A stretch of DNA of 64,000 bases from Arboricoccus pini (GTDB taxonomy: Bacteria; Pseudomonadota; Alphaproteobacteria; Geminicoccales; Geminicoccaceae). The stretch lies in contig NZ_FYEH01000001.1 of NCBI RefSeq assembly GCF_900187945.1, positions 124,001-188,000 on the forward strand, written 5' to 3'. The position numbers and the translations under genes are program-made. The notes under the pieces were generated by a model that saw only the letters and a list, made by a program, of their open reading frames with translations, made no database searches and had not been told where the DNA came from. Positions 42,732 to 52,958 of the stretch are shown in pieces. Every line of letters starts with the position of its first letter. Position 1 is the stretch's first letter.

Positions 42732-44717
42732 TCAGGCCCGGGCCGGCGCGGCGGTCGAGGGCTTGGCCGCTGGCTGGGGCGCGCCGACGCGAAGTCTTCG
42801 GTCGCTCAAGGAGACGAGGCCACCCACGCCCATGATGCCGGCGCCGAGCCACATCCAGACGGCCAGGGGATTATAGTACATACGCACATTCCAGCGTCCG
42901 GCAGAGAGCGCGTCGCCGAGGACGAGATAAGTATCACCCAGGAGGGTCGTGCGAATGCCGGCCTCGGTCGTGGGCATGCGCTCGACTAGATAGGTACGCT
43001 TTTCGGAATTGATCGTCGCCACCACACGGCTCGCCGAGAGCAACGTAAACTGGCCGCGCTGAGCGCGGTAATTAGCACCGGCCACATCCTCGACGCCATC
43101 GAACCGCACCTGATAGCCCGCAAGATCGACGGTCTGGCCAGCGCTCATCGTCAAGATCCGCTGGGTCTGGCCGGTCGACACGGCCGTCATGCCGGCTATC
43201 AGGACGCCAAGGCCGGCATGCGCGATCACCATGGCAAAGGCGGAGCGAGGCAGGCCGCGAAGCCGCCCGAGAACGCGGCCGGGCGGCAAGGTGCCAAGGC
43301 CGATGCGTTGGCCCAGCTCCGTCAGGCTGCCCAGGACCAGCCAAGCCGCCATGAGAAAGCCCAGCAGTCCCATGACGCTGCTGCCGTCCCGCACTGCCCA
43401 GACACCCAAGAGCACGAGGAGCGAGGCCGCGGCGGCCAGCTTAAGTCTGGCCAGCACGCCCGGTAGGTCCGCCCGTTTCCAGGCCAGCATCGCGCCTATG
43501 GGGACGGCCGCAATGAGGGGCACCATCAAGGGAATGAAGGTCGCCTGGAAATATGGGCCGCCCACCGAGATCTTGGCGCCAGTCGTCGTCTCCAGGATGA
43601 GCGGATAGAGCGTGCCCAAAAGAACAGTGGCAGTGGCAGCGGCCAGGAGGAGATTATTGAGGACGAGGCCGCTTTCACGGCTGATCGGCGCGAACATCCC
43701 GCCGCCTTCCATGGTTGGCGCCCGCCAGGCGTAGAGAGCGAGCGAGCCGCCGATCGCCACGATGAGGATGAGGAGGATGAACAGGCCGCGCGACGGATCG
43801 GTGGCAAAGGCATGGACCGAGGTGAGGACGCCCGAGCGGACGAGAAACGTGCCGAGCAGCGAGAGCGAGAAGGTCAAAATCGCGAGCAGGATCGTCCAGC
43901 TCTTCAAGGCATCGCGCTTCTCGACGACGATGGCCGAGTGCAGCAATGCCGTACCCGCCAGCCAGGGCATGAATGAGGCATTCTCGACGGGATCCCAGAA
44001 CCAGAAGCCGCCCCAGCCGAGTTCATAATAGGCCCACCAGGAGCCCAGCGCGATGCCGAGCGTCAACGCGGTCCACGCAGCGAGCGTCCATGGCCGCAGC
44101 CATCTGGCCCAGGCGGGGTCGACCCGGCCCTCGATCAGCGCCGCCATCGCAAAGGAATAGGCCATCGAGAAGCCGACATAGCCCAGATAGAGCATGGGCG
44201 GGTGGATCGCGAGGCCGGGGTCTTGCAGGATGGGGTTCAGCCCGTTTCCTTCGAACGGCGCCGGTGTGAGCCTGGCGAAGGGGTTGGAGGTGAAGAGGAT
44301 GAAGGCCAGGAAAGCGACGCCGATCAGCCCTTGAATGGCTAGCACCCTGGCCTTGAAGCTATCGGGCAGGTTATGGCCGCGCGCCGCCACGGCGGCACCA
44401 AAGAGGCAAAGGATCCAGACCCAAAGGACCAACGAGCCTTCGTGATTCCCCCAGACACCACTGATCTTGTAGATGAGTGGTTTCATGGTGCTGGAGTTTT
44501 CGACGACGTTGAGGACCGAAAAATCCGAGGTCACGTGGGCATAGATCAGGGCCAGGAAGGCCATTGAGACAAAAAGGAACTGGCCGAGGGCGGCCGCGGG
44601 CGCCATGCTCATCAGGGCCGGATCCTGGCGCGCGGCACCCCAGAACGGCACCGTCCCTTGCACGATGGCAAAGCAGAGTGCCAGCACGAGGGCGTAATGG
44701 CCGATCTCGACGATCAT
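42732..44717 (-). CDS. ccmF: cytochrome c haem lyase subunit CcmF
   Basis: 661 residues with about 14-15 membrane helices. The tryptophan-rich haem-handling loop is GVWGNHEGSLVLWVWIL (about 88-104). LGSWWAYYELGWGGFWFWDP and PVENASFMPW are the other signature segments. With CcmH and CcmI it ligates haem from CcmE to apocytochrome c. Overlaps ccmE by 4 bases. Confidence 0.97.
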   Translation of the reverse strand: MIVEIGHYALVLALCFAIVQGTVPFWGAARQDPALMSMAPAAALGQFLFVSMAFLALIYAHVTSDFSVLNVVENSSTMKPLIYKISGVWGNHEGSLVLWVWILCLFGAAVAARGHNLPDSFKARVLAIQGLIGVAFLAFILFTSNPFARLTPAPFEGNGLNPILQDPGLAIHPPMLYLGYVGFSMAYSFAMAALIEGRVDPAWARWLRPWTLAAWTALTLGIALGSWWAYYELGWGGFWFWDPVENASFMPWLAGTALLHSAIVVEKRDALKSWTILLAILTFSLSLLGTFLVRSGVLTSVHAFATDPSRGLFILLILIVAIGGSLALYAWRAPTMEGGGMFAPISRESGLVLNNLLLAAATATVLLGTLYPLILETTTGAKISVGGPYFQATFIPLMVPLIAAVPIGAMLAWKRADLPGVLARLKLAAAASLLVLLGVWAVRDGSSVMGLLGFLMAAWLVLGSLTELGQRIGLGTLPPGRVLGRLRGLPRSAFAMVIAHAGLGVLIAGMTAVSTGQTQRILTMSAGQTVDLAGYQVRFDGVEDVAGANYRAQRGQFTLLSASRVVATINSEKRTYLVERMPTTEAGIRTTLLGDTYLVLGDALSAGRWNVRMYYNPLAVWMWLGAGIMGVGGLVSLSDRRLRVGAPQPAAKPSTAAPARA

Positions 44718-45235
44718 TGCAGCGTTCCCTGCCCTGGGCGGGCATCCTTGCTTGCATCGGCCGAGGCGGTACCCGGGGCCGGTCCGGCCGACGCGGCGCT
44801 GCCTTCCTGCCAGTGGCCACTGCGCTTTAGGGCCTCGGCTACCTCGGGCGGCATGTAGCGCTCATCGTGCTTGGCCAGCACCTCGCTCGCCTGAAAGGTG
44901 CCATCGGGGCCGAGCGTGCCCTGGGCAACAATCCCCTGCCCCTCACGAAAAAGGTCGGGAAGAAGACCGGTGAAGTCGACATTGACGGTACCCTTCCCAT
45001 CGGTGACGGCAAAGCGCACCTCGCCGCCCGCTTCGTGGCGAACGCTCCCATCAGCGACCAGGCCGCCCAGCCTGAAGCGCTTGCCCGCGCCGACCTTCCC
45101 GCTGGCGATATCCGCCGGCGAGACGAAGAAGGCCACCGAGGAGCCGAGCGCGGTGAGTACGAGGGTGGTCGAACCGGCCGTCAAGATGAGGACCAGGAGG
45201 ATCAAAACGAGGCGGTGCTGCTTCTTCAGGCGCAT
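44714..45235 (-). CDS. ccmE: cytochrome c haem chaperone CcmE
   Basis: 173 residues with an N-terminal membrane anchor (LVLILLVLILTAGSTTLVL) and an OB-fold body. LAKHDERYMPPEV contains the His that forms the covalent bond to haem and the family Tyr two to three residues later. A Pro/Ala-rich disordered tail follows. It receives haem from CcmC (elsewhere) and hands it to CcmF. Overlaps ccmF by 4 bases. Confidence 0.96.
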   Translation of the reverse strand: MRLKKQHRLVLILLVLILTAGSTTLVLTALGSSVAFFVSPADIASGKVGAGKRFRLGGLVADGSVRHEAGGEVRFAVTDGKGTVNVDFTGLLPDLFREGQGIVAQGTLGPDGTFQASEVLAKHDERYMPPEVAEALKRSGHWQEGSAASAGPAPGTASADASKDARPGQGTLQ

Positions 45236-45248
45236 GGGGGAATCGGTT

Positions 45249-45494
45249 TCAAGACGGAAGGCGCTGGGTCTGGCCGACGCCAGCGCCCGCGTCGTTCTCG
45301 CGCAGCGTCACCTTGGGCGTACGCCGACGCACGCGCCCGGCTGGAGCCTGCGCACGGAGCGCGGCCAGCAAGCGCGACTGCTTGCGCGCGAAGTGAATGC
45401 TCTGCCACAAGAGGCCTGCAAGGATGACGGTTGTGAAGCCGAACGCTGACCATATGTAAGCGCCATAGCCGCCCATCGCTAGAAACTGGGTCAA
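45249..45494 (-). CDS. ccmD: haem exporter accessory protein CcmD, TTG start
   Basis: 81 residues if it begins at TTG 45494; the first ATG is at 45476 (75 residues). I prefer the TTG because AGGGAG lies 7-8 bases before it. One membrane segment (YIWSAFGFTTVILAGLLW) is followed by positive residues, as in CcmD. The cytoplasmic tail is longer and more basic than usual (AGRVRRRTPKVTLREN). CcmD stabilises CcmC and the CcmABCD release complex. First gene of the unit, 13 bases from ccmE. Confidence 0.8.
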   Translation of the reverse strand: MTQFLAMGGYGAYIWSAFGFTTVILAGLLWQSIHFARKQSRLLAALRAQAPAGRVRRRTPKVTLRENDAGAGVGQTQRLPS

Positions 45495-45574
45495 TGGATC
45501 GCTCCCTGGCCGCGTCGTCGGTCGACGCCATCTATCATCGTCTCTACGGCACCTTTTAGAGTCATTTAAGAGCC

Positions 45575-48421
45575 ATGAGGATATCAATCGGTCGACGCGG
45601 TGCAAGCGGGGCAGAAGCGCGATCCCAACCCGTCGCCATATCCCAGCTCGATGATACGACCGAAGATGCGGTCGACGATAGCGCTGCCCATGATCTTGCC
45701 GCCTCGGCATTGATCGATGCACCGGCCCTTCGTCTTGAACTCGGTCAACATGGGGCGCCGGGTGGCGTGGAGCCCCCCTCGCTGCTCGAGGACATGAAGC
45801 ACCGGCTCCAGGACGGCCGGGCACGTGTCAGGAGCTATTTCGAGGCTGGCGGCAACGCTGAAATCGTACACGAAGCGCTGGCTCTCCAGATGGATGCGAT
45901 CATCGCGGGCGCTCTGGACTACGCCGATCACCGCCTCTACGGGAAGGCCAATCCGACAAAGGGCGAGCGTCTGGCGGTCGTGGCCGTCGGCGGTTACGGC
46001 CGCGGCGAGCTGGCACCCTTTTCCGACATCGATCTGCTTTTCCTCTATGAATACAAGCGCACGCCCTGGATCGAGCAGATAGCGGAATTCGTCCTCTACA
46101 AGCTTTGGGACCTCGGCTTGAAGGTCGGGCAGGCCATCCGCTCGATCAACGAGTGCGTCAAACTGGCGCGGGAGGATCTGACGGTCTGCACCGCTCTCCT
46201 GGAGGCGCGGTTGGTATGGGGCGATCCCGAGCTCTTTCACGAATTCGATAGGCGTTACCGTTCCGAGGTCGTTCAAGGCGAGGAAGCGCCCTTTATCGAG
46301 GCCAAGCTGGCCGAGCGCGACCAGCGTCATCTAAAATCGCACGACAGCCGCTATCTGCTCGAGCCCAACATCAAGGAAGGCAAAGGCGGCCTTCGCGACC
46401 TTCAGACGCTCGTCTGGCTGGGCGAGCATATCTACGGCATCAAGGATGTGGGCGAACTTGTGCAGCACGGGGTGCTGACGCGAAGCTCATTGTCCCGTTT
46501 CAGGAAATCCCGGGCGTTCTTGATGACCGTCCGTTGCGAACTTCACTATCTGACCGGCCGGGCGGAGGAACGCCTGACCTTCGACCTGCAGCCACAGATC
46601 GCCGCGCGCATGGGCTATCGAGACAGGCCGCGTTCGCGCGGCGTCGAGCGCTTCATGAAGCATTATTATCTGGTCGCCAAGGACGTGGGTGCGCTGACCC
46701 GGATCGTCTGCGCGGCCCTGGAGGAACAGCACAAGCGCAAGCCGCGTTTCACCTTGCCGCGCATCGGCTTCGGGCGGCGACGTATCAATGGCTTCTTTGT
46801 CCAGGGATCGTGGGTTGGCTTGGCCGAGCCCGATCTTTTCGTCCAGCGCCCGGTGGCGATGCTGGAGCTGTTCCGGCTAGCTCAGGAGCGCGAGCTCGAC
46901 ATTCATCCCGCTGCCCTGGCGGCCGTTCAGCTCAACCTGCGTCTTGTCGGCAACGAGATGCGGCACAATCCCGAGGCTGACCGCATTTTTTTGCAGATCC
47001 TGACCGACGGGCCCGACCCGGCCTTGACGCTTACCCGCATGAACGAATCGGGCATCCTTGGCCGATTCGTGCCGGAGTTCGGGCGGATCATCGGTCTGAT
47101 GCAGCACAATCTCTACCATGTGTACACGGTGGACGAGCACACGATCCGCGTCATCGAGGGGCTCAGCCACATCGAGGAAGGCAAGCTTGTTCAAGAACTG
47201 CCCGTCGTCAGCGAAATCATGCCCAAGGCAATCTCCAAGCGCGAGCTGATGCTCGCTGCCTTCCTGCACGATATCGGCAAGGGCAGGGGGGGCGATCATT
47301 CAAGGATCGGTGCGGAGATCGCGCGACGCTTTTGCGCCCGCATGGGGCTGACGGATGCCTTCGCCGAGACGGTCGTCTGGCTCGTCGCCAACCATCTTGT
47401 GATGAGCCATTTCGCCTTCCGCAGGGATGCCGAGGATGCCAAGACGATCCAGGATTTCGTCAGCATCGTGCAATCGCCAGAACGTCTAAAGCTGCTTTTG
47501 CTCCTGACGGTCGCCGACATTCGCGCAGTGGGCCCGAATGTCTGGAATGGCTGGAAGGGCCAGCTCCTGCGTGAACTCTACCATGAGGCCGCCGCCATCA
47601 TGGCCTCCGGCGATCCCCATGGCAGGCGCCGCGAGCGTGTTGACGCCGCCAAGTCGGCCTTGGCCCGCGCTTTGGGCAGCCTGCCTGACGGTGCCTGGAG
47701 CGAGCCCCAGATCGCTGCCTATCTGGAGCGTCACGACCCTCGTTACTGGCTGGGCTTTCAGGCGCAGGAGCATCTCACACACGCGCTCCTGATCCAAAAG
47801 GCCGACGACGACCACGCGCCCTTGACGATCGACTTCAACGTCGACGCATTCAGGGCGCGCACCGAAGTATTCATCTATGCTGCCGATCACCCTGGCCTGT
47901 TCATGAAGATCGCGGCCGCCTTGGCGCTCTCCGGCGTCTCGATCACGGATGCGCATATCTTTACGACCTCGGACGGCATGGCGCTGGACACGCTGGGTTT
48001 CCAGGATCTCGAGCGCACCTCGGCCGTCGGCGACCAGGGGCGACATGCGCGCATTCGGGCAAACATCGAAAAAGCGTTGCGCGGCGAGATCTGGCTGGAG
48101 CGTGCGCTCGAGGGCAAGCGTTCGCTGCCGCAACGAACGGACGTCTTTAAGGTCGAGCCGCGCGTCCTGATCGACAACGGGGCCAGCCGCACCTACAGCG
48201 TCATCGAGGTCAATGGCCGCGACCGGCCGGGGCTCCTCTTTCTCCTTGCCAAGATGCTCAAGGAACTCGGGCTCGTCATCCATAGCGCGCATATCAGCAC
48301 CTATGGCGAGCGTGTCGTCGACGTGTTCTACGTCAAGGACGTCTTCGGTATGAAGGTCACGCAAAAGAGCAAGATCGCCCGTATCGAGCGCTCGCTCCTG
48401 GCGACATTGCGCGAAGGGTGA
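45575..48421 (+). CDS. glnD: [protein-PII] uridylyltransferase GlnD
   Basis: 948 residues. The nucleotidyltransferase domain shows VAVGGYGRGELAPFSDIDLL (near 137), the HD domain AAFLHDIGKGRGGDHS (near 560), and two C-terminal ACT domains (from about 760 and 860) that sense glutamine. It uridylylates PII when nitrogen is scarce and deuridylylates it otherwise. The first 70 residues are a weakly conserved lead; an internal start cannot be excluded. It faces ccmD across about 80 bases. Its TGA overlaps the GTG of murJ. Confidence 0.96.
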   Translation: MRISIGRRGASGAEARSQPVAISQLDDTTEDAVDDSAAHDLAASALIDAPALRLELGQHGAPGGVEPPSLLEDMKHRLQDGRARVRSYFEAGGNAEIVHEALALQMDAIIAGALDYADHRLYGKANPTKGERLAVVAVGGYGRGELAPFSDIDLLFLYEYKRTPWIEQIAEFVLYKLWDLGLKVGQAIRSINECVKLAREDLTVCTALLEARLVWGDPELFHEFDRRYRSEVVQGEEAPFIEAKLAERDQRHLKSHDSRYLLEPNIKEGKGGLRDLQTLVWLGEHIYGIKDVGELVQHGVLTRSSLSRFRKSRAFLMTVRCELHYLTGRAEERLTFDLQPQIAARMGYRDRPRSRGVERFMKHYYLVAKDVGALTRIVCAALEEQHKRKPRFTLPRIGFGRRRINGFFVQGSWVGLAEPDLFVQRPVAMLELFRLAQERELDIHPAALAAVQLNLRLVGNEMRHNPEADRIFLQILTDGPDPALTLTRMNESGILGRFVPEFGRIIGLMQHNLYHVYTVDEHTIRVIEGLSHIEEGKLVQELPVVSEIMPKAISKRELMLAAFLHDIGKGRGGDHSRIGAEIARRFCARMGLTDAFAETVVWLVANHLVMSHFAFRRDAEDAKTIQDFVSIVQSPERLKLLLLLTVADIRAVGPNVWNGWKGQLLRELYHEAAAIMASGDPHGRRRERVDAAKSALARALGSLPDGAWSEPQIAAYLERHDPRYWLGFQAQEHLTHALLIQKADDDHAPLTIDFNVDAFRARTEVFIYAADHPGLFMKIAAALALSGVSITDAHIFTTSDGMALDTLGFQDLERTSAVGDQGRHARIRANIEKALRGEIWLERALEGKRSLPQRTDVFKVEPRVLIDNGASRTYSVIEVNGRDRPGLLFLLAKMLKELGLVIHSAHISTYGERVVDVFYVKDVFGMKVTQKSKIARIERSLLATLREG

Positions 48422-49983
48422 ACAATCCAGGCAATGGCGCCGGGGAGCATCGTCCCCGCTTGAACGTGGTGCGCGCCGCCTTGACGGTGGGCACGCTGAC
48501 GCTCGTTTCGCGTATTCTGGGTTTTGTCCGCGATGCGATGATCGCCGCCGTTCTGGGCGCCTCGGTCCTGGCGGATGCCTTCTTTGTCAGCTTCAAGCTG
48601 GCCAATCTTTTCCGACGACTCGTCGCGGAGGGGGCGTTCAACGCGAGCTTCGTGCCGCTCTTCGCCAGGATGCTCGACCGCCATGGCCCGGAGGCGGCAA
48701 GACGTTTTGCCCAGGACGTCCTGGCCGTCCTTACTGCCTTTGTCCTTTTGCTCGTCCTTGGCGCGGAATTGGTGATGCCCTGGCTCGTCAGTATTCTGGC
48801 CAGCGGTTTTTCGCCGGACAGCCAGCGTTTCGCGCTCGCCGTTGAACTCTCGCGCATCACCTTTCCCTATCTGGCCTTCGTCGCCGTGGGCGCGCTTTTT
48901 GGCGGCATCTTGAACGCGCTCGGCCGTTTCGGCGCGGCCGCCGCGGCGCCGATCATCCTTAACATTGTCCTGATCCTGGCTCTTCTCCTCGGCCATCTGC
49001 ATCCCAAATCGCCCGCCCACGCGCTAGCCTGGGGCGTGGCGGTCGCCGGCGTCATCCAGCTGATCTACATCGTGATCTTCGCCCGTCGATTGGGCTACGG
49101 CCTGAGGTTGATGCGTCCGCGCCTCACGGTCGGCGTCAAGCGGCTGCTCTATCTGGCGCTGCCGGGGCTGGTCGGCGTTGGCGTCTACCAAATCAATCTC
49201 ATCATCGGCACGTGGTTCGCGACGCATCTGCCATCCGGCTCTGTCAGCTATCTCTTCTATGCCGACCGGCTGAACCAGCTGCCGCTTGGGCTGATCGGCG
49301 TGGCGCTCGGTACGGTGCTCCTGCCCACGCTGGCCCGCGACCTGCGCGCTGGACGACACGCCGCCGCCATGGAGGCGCAGAACCGGGCGATCGAAGTCGG
49401 TATGCTGCTGACGCTGCCGGCTGCGGTAGCACTCGTTATCATCGCCGGACCGATTACCGCGACCTTGTTCGAGCGTGGCGCCTTTGATGCGAGAGCCGCG
49501 CAGGCCACGGCCGGCGCCCTCGCAGGTTTTTCTCTCGGCCTGCCCGCCTATGTGCTGATCAAGGTCTTGGCGCCGGTCTTCTTCGCCCGCGAGGATACGC
49601 GCACGCCGGTAATCGTCGCGGCGGTCTGTCTTATGGGCAACATCCTTCTGGTCGGCCTCCTGATCGGACCGCTGGCCCATGTCGGTATCGCCATCGCGAC
49701 CGCTACGACGAACTGGGTGAACGCACTCCTTCTCCTCGTTCTTCTTCGACGCAAGGGCGACTTCGTCTCCGACGCCAGGCTGCGCCGGCGTCTGCCGCGC
49801 ATGACGCTGGCTGCCATCGGCATGGGCCTGTTCCTCTATTTCTTTCCCTTCGTGGCGCTGCCTGGGCCGGCAGCGCTTCGGCTCATTCTGCTCTGTCTGG
49901 GCGGCGGGGCGATCTATCTAGGTCTGGCCCAGCTTCTGGGCGGCACGGACATGCGTGAACTGAAGAGCCAGCTGGCCGGCTAG
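48418..49983 (+). CDS. murJ: lipid II flippase MurJ
   Basis: 521 residues starting GTG 48418 (GTGA overlap with glnD). It has fourteen predicted membrane helices. SRILGFVRDAMIAAVLGAS (about 30) and LANLFRRLVAEGAFNASFVP are the hallmark motifs, and GVYQINLIIGTWFATHLP and VSYLFYADRLNQLPLG close the central cavity. It moves lipid II across the inner membrane for peptidoglycan synthesis. Order glnD-murJ-trpS is standard for this group. Confidence 0.96.
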   Translation: MNNPGNGAGEHRPRLNVVRAALTVGTLTLVSRILGFVRDAMIAAVLGASVLADAFFVSFKLANLFRRLVAEGAFNASFVPLFARMLDRHGPEAARRFAQDVLAVLTAFVLLLVLGAELVMPWLVSILASGFSPDSQRFALAVELSRITFPYLAFVAVGALFGGILNALGRFGAAAAAPIILNIVLILALLLGHLHPKSPAHALAWGVAVAGVIQLIYIVIFARRLGYGLRLMRPRLTVGVKRLLYLALPGLVGVGVYQINLIIGTWFATHLPSGSVSYLFYADRLNQLPLGLIGVALGTVLLPTLARDLRAGRHAAAMEAQNRAIEVGMLLTLPAAVALVIIAGPITATLFERGAFDARAAQATAGALAGFSLGLPAYVLIKVLAPVFFAREDTRTPVIVAAVCLMGNILLVGLLIGPLAHVGIAIATATTNWVNALLLLVLLRRKGDFVSDARLRRRLPRMTLAAIGMGLFLYFFPFVALPGPAALRLILLCLGGGAIYLGLAQLLGGTDMRELKSQLAG

Positions 49984-50064
49984 GGCCGACTTGACGAACG
50001 CAGCCGCCGCATGGTCCTAGAGCAGCCTCGCGTTGACGTTATCCCGTGCGAAAGTTGTCCTCTC

Positions 50065-51072
50065 ATGCAGCAGGGTCTGATCTTCTCCGGCATCCAGCCC
50101 ACACAGGGCGGCCTACATCTGGGCAACTATCTGGGCGCCATTCGCAACTGGGTGATGCTGCAAGAGGAATTCAACTGCATCTTCTGCGTCGTCGACCTGC
50201 ATGCGCTGACGACGCTCATCGACCCGGCGGCGATGCGTGCCAATACTCGCGAAATGGCGGCTGCCATCATCGCCTCGGGCATCGATGTCGATCGCTCGAT
50301 CCTATTTGTCCAAAGCAACGTATCTGCCCACAGCCAGCTGGCTTGGATCTTCAATTGCGTGGCTCCCATGGGCTGGCTCAATCGCATGACCCAGTTCAAG
50401 GAAAAGGCCGGCAAGGACAGGGAAGGGGCCCCGGTCGGCCTCTTCGACTACCCCGTCCTGATGGCAGCCGACATTCTTGTCTACAAGGCGACGCACGTCC
50501 CGGTCGGGGAGGATCAAAAGCAGCATCTGGAGCTGGCCCGCGACATAGCGGCGATTTTCAATCGCAAGTTCGGGGTCGACTTCTTCCCCCAGCCCGAGCC
50601 CTTGATCCTGGGCGAGGCCACCCGCGTGATGAGCCTGCGCGACGGTACCAAGAAGATGAGCAAGTCTGATCCCTCCGACATGTCGCGCATCAATCTCGTC
50701 GATGATGCCGATGCCATCGCCAGCAAGATCAGGAAGGCGAAGTCGGATGCGATCGAGGGCATCACCTATGATCCGGAAAATCGTCCTGAGGCTTCCAACC
50801 TCCTGACGATCTACGCGGCCCTTGATGGGCGGTCGCGCGCCGAAGTCGAGGCAGAAGTCGTCTCGCTGCAATTCTCTGCCTTCAAGAATCGGCTGGCCGA
50901 TCTCGCCGTCGCGAAGTTGTCGCCCTTGGCCGCCGAGATGCGCCGCCTTCGAGCCGACCCCGGCTATGTCGATTCGGTGTTGGCAAAGGGGGCGGAACGG
51001 GCGAACGCCCTTGCCTTGCCGCTTATGCGGGAGATCAACGAGATCGTGGGTTTTCTCGATCCGCGTTCTTAG
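50065..51072 (+). CDS. trpS: tryptophanyl-tRNA synthetase
   Basis: 335 residues from ATG 50065. The class I HIGH-like motif is [10 protein letters not shown] near residue 15 and KMSKS is at about 197. [10 protein letters not shown] and [17 protein letters not shown] line the active site. Normal bacterial length. It charges tRNA-Trp. Follows murJ by about 80 bases. Confidence 0.97.
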   Translation: MQQGLIFSGIQPTQGGLHLGNYLGAIRNWVMLQEEFNCIFCVVDLHALTTLIDPAAMRANTREMAAAIIASGIDVDRSILFVQSNVSAHSQLAWIFNCVAPMGWLNRMTQFKEKAGKDREGAPVGLFDYPVLMAADILVYKATHVPVGEDQKQHLELARDIAAIFNRKFGVDFFPQPEPLILGEATRVMSLRDGTKKMSKSDPSDMSRINLVDDADAIASKIRKAKSDAIEGITYDPENRPEASNLLTIYAALDGRSRAEVEAEVVSLQFSAFKNRLADLAVAKLSPLAAEMRRLRADPGYVDSVLAKGAERANALALPLMREINEIVGFLDPRS

Positions 51073-51172
51073 TCGCTCATGGTTTCGCGCAACCCGGGCC
51101 TGCCGGCATTCGTCGCTGCTTGCATCCCGGCCCTCGCTTGCCCATGTGATGAGGACCGACGGAGGGTCATTG

Positions 51173-51730
51173 ATGTTCATCCAGACCGAGCAGACGCCAA
51201 ATCCCGCGACGCTCAAATTCCTGCCGGGCCAGCCTGTACTCGGCGAAGGCACGGCCGAATTCGACGATCCGCTCGACGCGGAGGCAAAGTCGCCGCTGGC
51301 GATGCGCGTCTTTGGTGTCGATGGCGTCAAGAGCGTCTATCTTGGTCAGGACTTCGTGAGCGTCACCAAGCATGAGGGCTTTGACTGGTATCTCCTGAAG
51401 CCGGCCGTCCTTGGTGCAGTCATGGAGCATTTCATGTCTGGCGAGCCAGTGCTTTTGGCCGCTACGACGCCCGAGCCTGCCGCCGTCATCGACGATGACG
51501 ATCCCACCGTCCGGCAGATCCGTGAGTTGATCGATACGCGCGTCCGGCCGGCAGTGGCACGTGACGGTGGCGATATCACCTTGCATGGCTATGAGCGTGG
51601 CATCGTCTATCTGCACATGCGTGGCGCTTGCTCCGGCTGTCCCAGTTCCGCGATGACACTCAAGAGCGGCATCGAGAACCTGCTCAAATACTACGTCCCC
51701 GAGGTCGTCGAGGTCCGTGCCGTCAACTGA
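51173..51730 (+). CDS. Fe-S cluster scaffold/carrier Nfu (NifU-like)
   Basis: 185 residues from ATG 51173 after GGAGGGTCATTG. The N-terminal Nfu domain has TPNPATLKFLPGQPV and FDWYLLKPAVLGAVMEHF. The C-terminal NifU domain has VRDGG-like VARDGGDITL and GACSGCPSSAMTLKSGIE, whose CxxC binds the cluster. It delivers Fe-S clusters to clients, which may include MiaB 2 kb downstream. It overlaps tsaB by 14 bases. Confidence 0.95.
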   Translation: MFIQTEQTPNPATLKFLPGQPVLGEGTAEFDDPLDAEAKSPLAMRVFGVDGVKSVYLGQDFVSVTKHEGFDWYLLKPAVLGAVMEHFMSGEPVLLAATTPEPAAVIDDDDPTVRQIRELIDTRVRPAVARDGGDITLHGYERGIVYLHMRGACSGCPSSAMTLKSGIENLLKYYVPEVVEVRAVN

Positions 51731-52409
51731 GCCGGACCGGCCGCTGATCGTCGCTTTCGATTGTACGGGCGACACGCTTTCAGCCTGCCTAGGCACGCGA
51801 GAAGGCGTGCTCGTCGCTGCGACGGCCGCAGAAGATGCCAATGCCGCAGAGGCGCTCATGCCGCTGCTCGACCGCATGGTTCGCGCACATGGCAAGTGGT
51901 CGGATGTCGGCTTGGTGGCCCTGACGATTGGACCCGGCGGCTTTACCGGCGTGCGTGTCGGGGTGGCGACGGCCCGAGCCTTGTCGCTGGCCTTGCCCTG
52001 TTCCTTGATGCCGATCGGAACGCTCGAGGCCATTGCTGCCTGTCTGCCGCCCGCTCCGGATCTTTGGGTCGTTAAGGATGTCCGGCGCGGCGAGGTGGTG
52101 TTGCAACATTTTCGCGCCGGCCGTCCTTCGGGCGGGCCCGAGCTCTCGAGTGTCGACGCTGCCCGCTTCCGTGTCCTGGCAAATCCGCCTTCGCAGCTGG
52201 GCGGCGACGGTGTGGCGCTTCTGGACCTGGGTGGCATCAAGATTGAGGCCGAGGGCGTCCCGGTGGCCGAGGGGGTGTGGCGGGTTGCGTGTCGCCAGTT
52301 GGCCGAAGATCGACACCCGGTCGCCGGTACTGCCGTGCGCCCCTTTTATCAACGCGCTCCCGATGCCAAGATCGCGCAAAGATTAAGGCCTCCGCCGGAC
52401 GTTGATTGA
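51717..52409 (+). CDS. tsaB: tRNA t6A biosynthesis protein TsaB
   Basis: 230 residues from GTG 51717, inside the end of nfu. Signature segments are LIVAFDCTGDTLSACL, ALTIGPGGFTGVRVGVATARAL and a later GDG... strand. TsaB is an inactive kin of TsaD that pairs with it to make N6-threonylcarbamoyladenosine in tRNAs. Overlaps the rimI start by one base (TGATG). Confidence 0.95.
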   Translation: MPSTEPDRPLIVAFDCTGDTLSACLGTREGVLVAATAAEDANAAEALMPLLDRMVRAHGKWSDVGLVALTIGPGGFTGVRVGVATARALSLALPCSLMPIGTLEAIAACLPPAPDLWVVKDVRRGEVVLQHFRAGRPSGGPELSSVDAARFRVLANPPSQLGGDGVALLDLGGIKIEAEGVPVAEGVWRVACRQLAEDRHPVAGTAVRPFYQRAPDAKIAQRLRPPPDVD

Positions 52410-52942
52410 TGTTGAGTCTCAGATTGTCGTCGGCCTTGACGATCAAGCCGGTTGGCCCTTTCGACCTGGGCCGTCTGGCAAAGTTGCATCGGGCCTGCTT
52501 CGATGATCCCTGGAGCCGGGCCGACCTCGCGCATCTGCTGGCGCTTCCCGGCGGCTTTGGCCTCGTTGCCCGCTTCTATGATCAAGGCCTGGACGGCTTG
52601 AGAGGGGTCGGTTTCGCGATTTGCCGCGTCGTCCATGATGAGAGCGAGCTGCTTTCGCTTGGGGTCATCGAGAGCTTTAGGCGCCGGCGGATCGCCAGCC
52701 AGCTTCTGCAGGCCAGTATGAGTCGTTGCCTGCGGGATGGTGCCCGCCTCATGTTCCTGGAGGTCGCCGTCGATAATCAATCCGGACAGCGGCTCTATGA
52801 GGGCCATGGTTTCGAGTGCGTCGGCACCCGCACTGACTATTATCTCCGACCGGATGGCACGCGCGCGGACGCCTATACGATGCGCTGCGAGCTCGAGACC
52901 TCGCTCTCGCGCCTCCAGCTGGCGGCGACCGCCCCCCATTGA
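52409..52942 (+). CDS. rimI: ribosomal-protein-alanine N-acetyltransferase RimI
   Basis: 177 residues starting ATG 52409. GNAT fold with LHRACFDDPWSRADLAHLL near the N-terminus, a beta-bulge GVIESFRRRRIASQLLQAS for acetyl-CoA and RLYEGHGFECVGTRTDYY at the C-terminus. It acetylates the N-terminal Ala of ribosomal protein S18 and perhaps others. TsaB-RimI neighbourhood is standard. Often the next gene is fur; here a convergent TusA-like gene takes that place. Confidence 0.93.
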   Translation: MLSLRLSSALTIKPVGPFDLGRLAKLHRACFDDPWSRADLAHLLALPGGFGLVARFYDQGLDGLRGVGFAICRVVHDESELLSLGVIESFRRRRIASQLLQASMSRCLRDGARLMFLEVAVDNQSGQRLYEGHGFECVGTRTDYYLRPDGTRADAYTMRCELETSLSRLQLAATAPH

Positions 52943-52958
52943 GCGCCGGCGGGCTGCC

